A stretch of DNA of 7,353 nucleotides from Campylobacteraceae bacterium (GTDB lineage Bacteria; Campylobacterota; Campylobacteria; Campylobacterales; Sulfurovaceae). Both the position numbers and the translations under genes were made by a program. Location of the stretch: the NCBI GenBank assembly GCA_027002755.1, contig JALWZI010000079.1, positions 1 to 7,353 of the forward strand, in the 5' to 3' direction. The notes beneath the pieces were generated by a model that saw only the letters and a program-made list of their open reading frames with translations, searched no databases and had not been told where the DNA came from. Below, one piece after another: positions 1-5,531 of this stretch. The first letter of the stretch is position 1. The number at the start of each line of letters is the position of its first letter.

Positions 1-1099
1 CCCATCCCAGAACACCGTCGTGGACGTGACCGGGGATCCAGTCGGTGAAGTGGGCGATGGCGTTGACGGACTTGACCGCCTGAATGGGACCTTCCAGTGT
101 GGAGAGCATGTAGAAGGTAGAGGCGAGAACCATGAATTTGATCAGGGGGTTCTCGGTCAGCTGGTTCCACTCACCCTTCATGGTCAGCAGCATGTTGATC
201 GCCGAACCCCAGGAGGGAAGGATCAGAACGACGGAGAAGATCGATCCCATGGTCTGCATCCAGTCAGGAACGGTGGACCAGAGCAGGTGGTGTCCGCCGG
301 CCCAGAGGTAGACAAACATCAGTCCCCAGAAGGAGAGGAGGGAGAGCTTGTAGGAGTAGACAGCCTGCCCCGACTCTTTGGGGAGGAAGTAGTAGATGAT
401 CGCGATGATGGGTACGGTAAAGACGAAGGCCACAGCGTTGTGACCCCACCACCACTGTACCAGCGCGTCGTTGGTACCGGCGTACATGGAGACCGAGTGA
501 TACCAGGCTCCCAGACCGCCGGAGAGGAAGTAGGTGGGAACCTCCATGTTGTTGAAGAGGTAGAGCATCGCCACACCGAGGAAACAGGCGATGTAGTACC
601 ACATGGAGATGTAGAGGGCTTTCTCACGGCGTGCACCGATGAGGCCGAACATCACGATCCCCCAGATCACCCAGTAGACGACGATGGCGATATCCAGAGG
701 CCACTCCATCTGGGCGTACTCTTTGCTGGCGGTGATCCCCATTCCCAGCGAGATCACCAGGAAGGTCGCGGCGATCAGGTAGGCGAAGAAGCCGAGCTTC
801 GCCAGGAAATTGATGAAGGGGAGCTCGGCCAGAGAGACCTTGAGCACCCGCTGGGCGGAGTAGTAGAAAGAGACCATGATACCGCTGACGGTGAAGCCGT
901 AGATCACCACGTTGGTATGGAGAGGTCTCAGACGGGAAAAGGTCCCGTATTCACCCATCAGATAGTTGAGTTCCGGAAACGCCAGCTGAGAAGCGATCAG
1001 AACACCGATGGTCATTCCGACGATGCCGAAGATGACCGTGGTCCACATGTAGAGTTTGGCAACGGAATAGTCATATTCCAGCGCTGCACTAGACTGCAT
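1..1099 (-). CDS. ccoN: cbb3-type cytochrome c oxidase subunit I (CcoN), N-terminal 366 residues, cut by window edge
   Basis: This is the catalytic haem-copper subunit of the high-affinity cbb3 oxidase, an inner-membrane protein that reduces O2 to water and pumps protons. Reading from the ATG at 1099 gives 366 codons with no stop before the left edge. CcoN is usually about 480 residues, so roughly the last quarter is missing. Many hydrophobic helices are visible. Family residues are in place: H61 (low-spin haem b ligand, in RPLHTNVVIYG), H220 (CuB, in WWWGHNAVAF), Y264 six residues before the pair H270-H271 (cross-linked Tyr and the other CuB ligands), and H358/H360 in GHVHDGVLGW (haem b3 and haem b ligands). 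The start is supported by a perfect AGGAGG at 1110-1105, five bases upstream, and by the N-terminus MQSSAALEYDYSVAK, which is typical of the epsilonproteobacterial protein. ccoO, ccoQ and ccoP would be expected further left, off-window. The identification is secure. Confidence 0.97.
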   Translation of the reverse strand, partial: MQSSAALEYDYSVAKLYMWTTVIFGIVGMTIGVLIASQLAFPELNYLMGEYGTFSRLRPLHTNVVIYGFTVSGIMVSFYYSAQRVLKVSLAELPFINFLAKLGFFAYLIAATFLVISLGMGITASKEYAQMEWPLDIAIVVYWVIWGIVMFGLIGARREKALYISMWYYIACFLGVAMLYLFNNMEVPTYFLSGGLGAWYHSVSMYAGTNDALVQWWWGHNAVAFVFTVPIIAIIYYFLPKESGQAVYSYKLSLLSFWGLMFVYLWAGGHHLLWSTVPDWMQTMGSIFSVVLILPSWGSAINMLLTMKGEWNQLTENPLIKFMVLASTFYMLSTLEGPIQAVKSVNAIAHFTDWIPGHVHDGVLGW

Positions 1100-1149
1100 A
1101 CAAGCCTCCTAAGTAAGATTTTGTTACGACGATGTAACGGTAACGGCTA

Positions 1150-1155
1150 ATTATA
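1150..1155 (-). promoter_or_regulatory. Likely -10 element of the ccoN promoter
   Basis: A perfect TATAAT reads on the minus strand here, about 50 bases before the ccoN ATG. Upstream of it lie runs of T (minus strand, about 1171-1188) and no good -35 hexamer. This fits the sigma-70 promoters of Campylobacterota, which depend on the -10 box and periodic T-tracts. The whole 1140-1250 stretch is strongly AT-rich. No FNR-type TTGAT-N4-ATCAA site is visible. The assignment is an inference from pattern and position. Confidence 0.55.
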
Positions 1156-1250
1156 GGTAAGGCTAGCTATAAAAAAACTTAAAAAAATGGAAAATGTCAG
1201 GAGTTATTATTTAATTATTTTTATTCAGGATAATTTAACTTTAATGCAGG

Positions 1251-1280
1251 AAGGCCTGTATCCAGGGGGAATCAGGCCTT
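1251..1280 (-). terminator. Stop-codon-overlapping hairpin at the end of ddl
   Basis: On the minus strand AAGGCCTG (1280-1273) is followed by a 14-nt loop and its perfect complement CAGGCCTT (1258-1251). The TGA stop of ddl (1274-1272) lies across the end of the 5' arm. The downstream sequence is AT-rich (1250-1200) but has no clean U-tract, so this may be an imperfect terminator or a 3'-end stabilising structure. Confidence 0.4.
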
Positions 1281-2318
1281 GCCCTTGGCCGACTGGATGG
1301 AGTGGATGTAGCGGTAGTCGACGGTGATACTCTTCTCTCTGGGAAGAGCTTTGGCCAGACGTTCCAGCATCCCTTCGAAATCCTCGAAGAGGTAGTTGGC
1401 CATGGATCCGGGGATGGGGTTGATCTCGTTGAGATAGACCTCGTCTCCCACGACGAAGAAGTCGCAGCGGATCAGACTCCCCAGAAAAAGGGGATCGTAG
1501 ATCCGTTTGAAGGCCTCTTCCAACCGCTCCTTGACGGGGGCATCGATCACCGCTTCCCGCACCCGGGAGTCCCGGGAGAAATCCCGATACTTCTTGTCGA
1601 AATCGAGGAACTCCTCCTTCTGGGGCTCCTCCACCAGCGAGAGCTCCCAGGCGGAGGTTTTGCATCCGGCCAGGTTGTACTCGAGGATCCCCTCGACGAA
1701 GGGCTCCACGATCACCTGCTCGTCGAACTCGAAGGCCACATCCAGCGCGTAATCCAGCTCCGACGCCTCCCGGACCACACTGACACCGATGGAGCTGCCC
1801 AGGTGCACCGGCTTGACGATCAGGGGAAAATCCAGATCCACCCGGCGTTCTTCCCCCTTCTGCAGCAGCCGGTACTCCAGGGTCTTGATCCCCAGGGCGT
1901 GGGCCAGGAGCTTGGTGTTGAGCTTGCTGTAGCTCAGCACCGAAGCCTCGATCCTCGGTCCGATGAAGGGGATCCCGAAAAACTCCATCATTCCCGCGAT
2001 CTTGCCGTCTTCACCGTCACGGCCGTGGATCAGATTGAGCAGCACGTCGAAGGTCACCGGCTTGCGGCCTCCCAGCAATCCTCCTGCAGCGAAGAAACCG
2101 CCGTGTTCCAGTGTCAGCTTCTTCCCCTTTTTATAGTCACCGGAGCTGAAGGTCTTGGAGGTCATCCTCTCCCCGTCGATCAGATAGAACTCCCGTTCGC
2201 TGTCGACAAAGATAAAGAGGAGCGACGACCGCTTCAGAACCTTTTTGAGGGTGATGGCGCTGACGATGCTGATCTCATGCTCGAAACTCGATCCGCCGAA
2301 GAGAATGGCCAGGGTCAT
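1272..2318 (-). CDS. ddl: D-alanine--D-alanine ligase (Ddl)
   Basis: Cytoplasmic ATP-grasp enzyme that joins two D-alanines for the UDP-MurNAc-pentapeptide precursor of peptidoglycan. At 348 residues it is a normal length. Visible family features are E14 in SSFEHEISIVS (first D-Ala site), HGRDGEDG at 99-106, and the ATP-binding segment PLIVKPVHLGSSIGVS at 165-180. Further on are the omega-loop pair K243-Y244, R284/D286 in SLIRCDFF, and the metal-binding NEINPIPGS at 297-305. The omega-loop Tyr fits D-Ala-D-Ala specificity rather than a D-lactate (vancomycin-resistance) ligase. The ATG at 2318 has an AAAGG about nine bases upstream, and the N-terminus matches the conserved family start. Its gene neighbours are functionally unrelated (HHH protein upstream, ccoN downstream), so it is probably a single-gene unit. 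Confidence 0.96.
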   Translation of the reverse strand: MTLAILFGGSSFEHEISIVSAITLKKVLKRSSLLFIFVDSEREFYLIDGERMTSKTFSSGDYKKGKKLTLEHGGFFAAGGLLGGRKPVTFDVLLNLIHGRDGEDGKIAGMMEFFGIPFIGPRIEASVLSYSKLNTKLLAHALGIKTLEYRLLQKGEERRVDLDFPLIVKPVHLGSSIGVSVVREASELDYALDVAFEFDEQVIVEPFVEGILEYNLAGCKTSAWELSLVEEPQKEEFLDFDKKYRDFSRDSRVREAVIDAPVKERLEEAFKRIYDPLFLGSLIRCDFFVVGDEVYLNEINPIPGSMANYLFEDFEGMLERLAKALPREKSITVDYRYIHSIQSAKGKA

Positions 2319-2364
2319 GGCTGCTTACCTTTCCGTACTTTCCCCACCGGGAAATTGATGCGCT

Positions 2365-2370
2365 ATTTTA
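2365..2370 (-). promoter_or_regulatory. Possible -10 element for ddl
   Basis: TAAAAT reads on the minus strand about 47 bases before the ddl start, within a 130-bp gap after the HHH gene. No clear -35 is present, only an AT-rich TATATC about 17 bases upstream. The gap otherwise holds a G+C-rich stretch (2411-2440) with only a weak 5-bp stem, and no convincing terminator. Confidence 0.3.
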
Positions 2371-2448
2371 GCATTGATTGGTTTCGAGATATATGGAAGG
2401 GATTTGAGGACCGGACCACGGGGGGCGATCCGGAGGAGCGGTGTTGCG

Positions 2449-3102
2449 TTACTTTTTCTTCTTGTCGGAGGGCTTTTTACCTTTTTTTCCCTGTTTGGAT
2501 CCGCTCTTCTTCCCGGATTTGGCGGCCTTTTTCGCCTCTTTCTTCCTGGCTTTGGCCTCTTTTTTCTTTTCGGTCGCTTTGGCATGGCTCTTTTTGGCCT
2601 TGGTCCGGCTCTCCTTCATCCTGGCTTTGTCCTTCTCGAGGCGCTTCTCATCCTCGGCCACTTTTTTTTCGAGCCTGGCGGCTTTTTTGGTGTCACCGCT
2701 CTTTTTGGCGGCTTTCAGAGCGGCCTTGTCTTTTTTGAGTTTCTCTTTGTCTTTGGAGAGCTTCTCTTTCATCTTGTCGGCTTTGGCTTTGGACTTCTCA
2801 GCCTTTTGGGCATGCTTTTTCGCATCCATCCCCGCCTTTTTGGCGACACGCTTCTTCTGCTTGGCCTCGCTGACCTTGACGTTTTTGTAGACATTATCGG
2901 CGATCTCGGGTCCGATACCGGGGACCTGCATCAGATCTTCACGGTTTCTGATCCGATGTTTCTTGCGGTATTTGACGATGGCGGCGGCTTTGACCGGACC
3001 GATCCCTTTGATGCTCATCAGCTCCTCCTGGGAGGCGGTCTGGGGATTGAGGCCGAAGGCCAGGCCGATGCAGAGGGTCAGAAGAATGAGGATTTTTCTC
3101 AT
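2449..3102 (-). CDS. Secreted helix-hairpin-helix (ComEA-like) protein with lysine-rich tail
   Basis: A 217-residue protein in three parts. Residues 1 to about 17 form a signal peptide (MRKILILLTLCIGLAFG). Residues 18-79 form a ComEA-type tandem helix-hairpin-helix domain with two hairpins, GIGPVKA (33-39) and GIGPEIA (62-68), the standard form for sequence-independent DNA binding. Residues 81-217 are about 40% lysine with many Ala/Glu. The first part (to about 190) reads as a charged coiled coil and the end as a disordered Gly/Ser/Lys tail resembling histone H1. I chose the ATG at 3102 because it gives a clean signal peptide and follows an AAAGGAAAG ribosome site. An in-frame ATG at 3135 would add 11 residues before the signal and overlaps the likely promoter. 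ComEA proteins bind incoming DNA in the periplasm during natural transformation. No other competence genes are in view, so a role here is inferred from the domain and signal only. Confidence 0.88.
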   Translation of the reverse strand: MRKILILLTLCIGLAFGLNPQTASQEELMSIKGIGPVKAAAIVKYRKKHRIRNREDLMQVPGIGPEIADNVYKNVKVSEAKQKKRVAKKAGMDAKKHAQKAEKSKAKADKMKEKLSKDKEKLKKDKAALKAAKKSGDTKKAARLEKKVAEDEKRLEKDKARMKESRTKAKKSHAKATEKKKEAKARKKEAKKAAKSGKKSGSKQGKKGKKPSDKKKK

Positions 3103-3119
3103 GGCTTTCCTTTCTGTCA

Positions 3120-3138
3120 ATAATGATAGGATCATTAT
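3120..3138. promoter_or_regulatory. Perfect 8-3-8 palindrome over the HHH-gene promoter (possible operator, Fur-like halves)
   Basis: ATAATGAT and ATCATTAT form perfect 8-bp inverted arms around a 3-bp centre (AGG on the plus strand). The halves equal those of the classical Fur box (GATAATGAT/ATCATTATC), but there the centre is one base, so the half-site spacing differs by two. The site overlaps the -10 box and the expected transcription start, a usual place for a repressor. AT-rich promoter DNA makes chance symmetry more likely, though eight perfect pairs is long. Confidence 0.4.
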
Positions 3139-3139
3139 A
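3134..3139 (-). promoter_or_regulatory. Likely -10 element of the HHH-protein gene
   Basis: A perfect TATAAT on the minus strand, 31 bases before the chosen ATG at 3102, preceded by T-rich DNA (minus-strand AAATTTTCCGCTTTTTC, 3160-3144). There is no consensus -35, as is usual for Campylobacterota promoters. This separates the HHH gene from the 109-residue gene upstream. Confidence 0.55.
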
Positions 3140-3186
3140 ATCAGAAAAAGCGGAAAATTTGTTGAAATATTCAGAATGTCGGAGGA

Positions 3187-3516
3187 TCAGATCAGCCAGT
3201 TCTGCATATCGAAGCTCTCTTCGTTCACCGGCATTGTCTTCCATCCCCCACTCTCCAGAACCATCACCTTCCCGCCGAAATACCCTGCGGCGTACCGCTC
3301 ACGGTAAATGGGAAAACACCCGGCCCGAAAAGCGGCGAAGATCTCTTCGGGATTCTCCGGATGCCGGTAGGGAGTGAAGTCGAGTGAATGGAGTGCCCGC
3401 AGGGTCTCGTGCAGATTCTCATCCCCGTGAAGACGGGGACTCAGGAGATACCAGGCGGGATAGCTGACGACAGGATCCTCCAGAAGTTCGTGAAGGTAAA
3501 GGCGGGATTTTTTCAC
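3187..3516 (-). CDS. Hypothetical protein, 109 residues, directly downstream of carA
   Basis: I do not recognise this family. The product is a small, soluble-looking protein without signal peptide or membrane segment, rich in aromatics (Tyr, Phe, Trp). It has an N-terminal helix-like part (KKSRLYLHELLEDPVVSYP) and a C-terminal part containing ERYAAGYFGGKVMVLESGGW. It opens with GTG at 3516, with an in-frame TGA three codons upstream, so the start cannot lie much further back. No good Shine-Dalgarno precedes it. It begins 30 bases after the carA stop with no promoter in between, so it is probably expressed from carA read-through or by translational coupling, across the hairpin at the carA stop. 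Codon use resembles its neighbours and the open frame fills the available space, which supports it being real. Confidence 0.72.
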   Translation of the reverse strand: MKKSRLYLHELLEDPVVSYPAWYLLSPRLHGDENLHETLRALHSLDFTPYRHPENPEEIFAAFRAGCFPIYRERYAAGYFGGKVMVLESGGWKTMPVNEESFDMQNWLI

Positions 3517-3531
3517 AATGAATCAGGCAAT

Positions 3532-3553
3532 GCTCTGACAGTTTTGTCAAAGC
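3532..3553 (-). terminator. Hairpin spanning the carA stop codon
   Basis: On the minus strand GCTTTGACA (3553-3545) pairs with TGTCAGAGC (3540-3532) as nine pairs including one G-U, with an AAAC loop. The carA TGA lies in the 5' arm. No U-tract follows, so it more likely modulates read-through into the 109-residue gene, or protects the mRNA end, than fully terminates. Confidence 0.4.
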
Positions 3554-4665
3554 ATCTCGTAGAAGGTTTTGAAAATATAGGCGCTTTCGTGGGGACCGGG
3601 GCTCGCCTCGGGGTGGTGCTGCACCGACATCACCGGCTCATCCTTGTAGCGGACCCCCTCGACGGTGTTGTCGAAGAGGTTGACATGGGTCACCTCCGCA
3701 ACCTCGGTGATGGAGTCGGGGACGTTGTAGTTGTGGTTCTGGGCTGTGATCTCCACGGTGCCGGTTTTGAGATTTTTGACCGGATGGTTGCCGCCGTGAT
3801 GACCGAACTTGAGCTTGTAGGTGTCATAGCCGTGGGCGATGGAGAGCATCTGGTGCCCCAGGCAGATCCCGAACATGGGGATCTTCGCCTCCAGAAGCTT
3901 TTGGGTGCGCTCCTTCTCCTCGGAGAGGATCAGCGGATCCCCGGGACCGTTGGAGAGGAAGACGCCGTCGATCTCACCGGCTTTGAAGCGCTCGATGACC
4001 TCTTCGGCGGGGGTGTCGTTGGGGATCACCTCCACCTGCATTCCGGCGTGGGTCAGTTCGTTGAGGATGTTGCGTTTGATCCCGAAATCGTAGGCGACGA
4101 TCTTTTTGTCTGTTTTGGGCTCTTCATAGCGGAAGGTCCGGGCGTCATAGCGTCCTGCCTGATGCACATAGGGTTCGTCGGTGCTCACCTCTTCGATATA
4201 GTTGATCTCCTCGATCCTGGGTGCGGCGGCCAGCATCCCTGCCAGCTCTTCCCGGTCATGGATCTCCGTGGAGGCGATCATCTCCATGGCCCCCTCGGTC
4301 CGGAGCATCCGGGTCAGGTAGCGGGTATCGATGTCACAGATCCCCATAACGCCGAAACGCTTCAGGAGGCTCTCCAGACTCTCTTCGCTGCGGAAGTTGG
4401 AAGGACGCTTCTGGTACTGCCGGACAATGACCCCCTTGCAGAAGGCCCCCCGGCTCTCCATATCCTGGGCGTTACACCCCACGTTGCCGATCTCGGGCAT
4501 TGTGAAGGTGACGAACTGCCCGGCATAGCTGGGATCGGTGACGATCTCCTGATAACCGGTCATGGAGGTGTTGAAGACCACCTCCCCGACCGCCGTCCCC
4601 GCAGCCCCGAAACTCCGCGCCTCCAGAAAGAGACCGTTCTCGAAATAAAGCGAAACCTTCTGCAT
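3547..4665 (-). CDS. carA: Carbamoyl-phosphate synthase small (glutaminase) subunit
   Basis: Class I glutamine amidotransferase subunit. It hydrolyses glutamine and channels ammonia to CarB for carbamoyl phosphate, the precursor of pyrimidines and arginine. At 372 residues it is the usual length. The N-terminal CPSase domain is visible (NTSMTGYQEI at 32-41, ITRYLT-like CDIDTRYLTRMLR at 110-122). The amidotransferase domain follows from about 188, with SNGPGDP (238-244), the catalytic nucleophile C268 in FGICLGHQ, and the rest of the triad H351 and E353 in QHHPEASPGP. The ATG at 4665 follows AAGGAAAGGG and gives the family start MQKVSLYFENG. carB is not adjacent, as is common in Campylobacterota. 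It lies 68 bp downstream of DUF507, from which it is separated by a hairpin and a heptad repeat, and 30 bp upstream of a small unknown gene. Confidence 0.97.
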   Translation of the reverse strand: MQKVSLYFENGLFLEARSFGAAGTAVGEVVFNTSMTGYQEIVTDPSYAGQFVTFTMPEIGNVGCNAQDMESRGAFCKGVIVRQYQKRPSNFRSEESLESLLKRFGVMGICDIDTRYLTRMLRTEGAMEMIASTEIHDREELAGMLAAAPRIEEINYIEEVSTDEPYVHQAGRYDARTFRYEEPKTDKKIVAYDFGIKRNILNELTHAGMQVEVIPNDTPAEEVIERFKAGEIDGVFLSNGPGDPLILSEEKERTQKLLEAKIPMFGICLGHQMLSIAHGYDTYKLKFGHHGGNHPVKNLKTGTVEITAQNHNYNVPDSITEVAEVTHVNLFDNTVEGVRYKDEPVMSVQHHPEASPGPHESAYIFKTFYEML

Positions 4666-4678
4666 CCCTACCCTTTCC

Positions 4679-4711
4679 TTAACTATTCACTATTCATTAT
4701 TAACTATTAAC
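4679..4711. repeat. Heptad tandem repeat in the carA leader, about 4.7 units
   Basis: On the plus strand the units are TTAACTA (4679-4685), TTCACTA (4686-4692), TTCATTA (4693-4699), TTAACTA (4700-4706) and partial TTAAC (4707-4711). They fill the space between the DUF507 hairpin and the carA ribosome site. The right-hand 16 bases (4696-4711) are identical to those after purA at 5514-5529. Confidence 0.75.
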
Positions 4712-4713
4712 CT

Positions 4714-4740
4714 GCTGTGAAACGCATCGCGTTTCACAGC
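4714..4740 (-). terminator. Perfect 12-bp hairpin spanning the DUF507 stop codon
   Basis: On the minus strand GCTGTGAAACGC (4740-4729), loop GAT, then GCGTTTCACAGC (4725-4714), all twelve pairs exact. The DUF507 TGA (4736-4734) lies in the 5' arm. What follows is AT-rich (AGGTTAATAGTTAATAAT) rather than a U-run, so this may be a weak terminator/attenuator before carA or an mRNA processing or stability element. Confidence 0.55.
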
Positions 4741-5285
4741 ATCCCCCTCCGCTGCAGCTCCTCCCGGTAGAGGCGCTCGTAGAGCAGTTCGTAATCCTGG
4801 GATCCCGGGATCACCTCCCGCTCCATGTTGCGGATCTTGTTGTAGACGATGTCGTCGATCTCTTCGTAAGCGTCGGCGAACTCTTTGAAGGCCTTGAAGA
4901 TCACGTTTCTGACCTGGTTTTCGTTGACGTCGTACTCGATGAGATAGTTCTCGTAAAGCTCATCAAGGATCCGGTGGGAGAGGTCGTTGTAGCGGTCGTC
5001 GTAGTTCATGATCACCCCGTACTCGGGAGCCAGCTTCTTCTTGATCATGAAAAAGAGCTGCCGCTCGTCGGCGTGCTGGAACTCGATCTCGTCGTAGTTC
5101 TCGTCGATGATCTCTTTGACCTTCTCATCCAGGGCCCGCTCCTGCTGGAGATTCTCGTCGATCAGCTCTTTGACCTTCTCCCGGACGGCATCTTTGCCTT
5201 TGAGAAGCTTGACAAAAGGGGCGTTGGCCAGATCGATCGCCACTTTGCTCGCCACGTATCCGGTCTGTTGCGGTTTCAGTCTCAT
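4734..5285 (-). CDS. DUF507 family protein
   Basis: A 183-residue, strongly charged, mainly helical cytoplasmic protein with no signal or membrane segment. It matches the DUF507 family known from Campylobacterota and Aquificota, whose function is not established. The chain looks like a duplication of a unit of about 90 residues. The first copy (about 1-92) ends ADERQLFFMIKKKLAPEYGV, and the second (about 97-183) ends GSQDYELLYERLYREELQRR. Helical runs such as KVKELIDENLQQERALDEKV suggest coiled-coil or oligomer contacts. The ATG at 5285 follows AGAAGGGG four bases upstream and gives the usual start MRLKPQQTGYVASKVAIDL. From memory, Campylobacter jejuni also has a DUF507 gene beside carA and near purA, so the association is probably old. 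A link with nucleotide metabolism is only a contextual guess. Confidence 0.9.
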   Translation of the reverse strand: MRLKPQQTGYVASKVAIDLANAPFVKLLKGKDAVREKVKELIDENLQQERALDEKVKEIIDENYDEIEFQHADERQLFFMIKKKLAPEYGVIMNYDDRYNDLSHRILDELYENYLIEYDVNENQVRNVIFKAFKEFADAYEEIDDIVYNKIRNMEREVIPGSQDYELLYERLYREELQRRGML

Positions 5286-5407
5286 AATTCCCCTTCTCTA
5301 CTCGAATATCATTATCAAATTATAACCAGTTGCATCTGCCATCCCGACCAATAATGCACTGGAACCTGCTCAAATGTCATTGAACCCTCTAAATAACGTC
5401 CAAGAGA
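5286..5407. other. Remainder of the purA-DUF507 intergenic region
   Basis: Apart from the DUF507 promoter and a 21-codon open frame (minus, 5380-5315), I see nothing I can assign in this part of the gap. Campylobacter jejuni, as I recall, has extra genes between purA and the DUF507 gene. Here there is none, and I see no recognisable remnant. Confidence 0.4.
5319..5324 (-). promoter_or_regulatory. Likely -10 element of the DUF507-carA transcript
   Basis: A perfect TATAAT on the minus strand about 33 bases before the DUF507 start. The nearest TTG-containing -35 candidate is 21 bases away, too far for a classical promoter. Just downstream (5316-5307) is GATAATGATA, equal to one half of a Fur-box consensus but without a matching second half. 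Confidence 0.5.
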
Positions 5408-5492
5408 GGTTTCGCTCGATGGCGACAATGGAGCGCCTAACCCGTGAAACGGGCGCTTGCGTTCGCGACTGCCAGAGCTATCGAGTGAAACC
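5408..5492. repeat. 85-bp imperfect long inverted repeat between purA and DUF507
   Basis: The outer arms GGTTTCGCTCGAT (5408-5420) and ATCGAGTGAAACC (5480-5492) pair at 12 of 13 positions. The odd pair is G-U if read as plus-strand RNA and C-A on the minus strand. Inside are smaller stems: GGCG/CGCC (5421-5424 with 5434-5437) or the alternative AGCG/CGCT (5432-5435 with 5454-5457), and CCCGT-GAA-ACGGG (5441-5453). It is G+C-rich next to AT-rich flanks. There is no coding potential that I trust. It resembles a small intergenic palindromic repeat or a structured RNA. Confidence 0.55.
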
Positions 5493-5496
5493 GGTT

Positions 5497-5510
5497 GTTT
5501 TCCGGAAAAC
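5497..5510. repeat. 14-bp perfect palindrome GTTTTCCGGAAAAC
   Basis: It lies between the 85-bp inverted repeat and the heptad tract downstream of purA. Perfect dyad symmetry without a spacer suits a dimeric DNA-binding protein better than an RNA hairpin. The function is unknown. Confidence 0.5.
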
Positions 5511-5530
5511 TCAATTATTAACTATTAACT
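5511..5530. repeat. Short heptad repeat tract downstream of purA
   Basis: About 2.9 units on the plus strand: TCAATTA (5511-5517), TTAACTA (5518-5524), TTAACT (5525-5530). Bases 5514-5529 are identical to 4696-4711 after DUF507, and in both places the tract begins exactly two bases beyond the stop-codon hairpin. Confidence 0.6.
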
Positions 5531-5531
5531 G

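Noticed and set aside
20..1150. Long open frame on the plus strand, antisense to ccoN
   Set aside because: Its translation is His/Asp/Gly/Val-rich without any family motif, and the opposite frame encodes a clear CcoN with all haem and copper ligands. It is a composition shadow.
1302..2738. 478-codon plus-strand open frame over ddl and the end of the HHH gene
   Set aside because: It crosses two real minus-strand genes and the gap between them, has no recognisable motif, and turns Phe/Leu/Trp-rich where it mirrors the lysine codons.
2451..2830. Low-complexity T-rich plus-strand tract that could look like a simple repeat
   Set aside because: It is explained by lysine codons (AAG/AAA) of the HHH protein's tail on the minus strand. 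The frame stays open and unit lengths are irregular.
3103..3135. Longer start (ATG 3135) for the HHH protein
   Set aside because: It would put MILSLLTERKA before the signal peptide and start inside the predicted promoter. The ATG at 3102 has the better ribosome site.
3388..4710. 440-codon plus-strand open frame over carA
   Set aside because: Mirror of carA codon bias. It ends in the heptad repeat, with no ribosome site or family signature.
5435..5441. GCCTAAC, resembling one core box of an integron attC site
   Set aside because: No matching GTTRRRY partner box with the required pairing is found at a suitable distance, and no integrase or cassette genes are present.
5408..5492. Cloverleaf-like fold suggestive of a tRNA
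   Set aside because: The terminal stem is 13 pairs rather than 7, and there is no T-loop or D-loop consensus and no anticodon arm in the right place.
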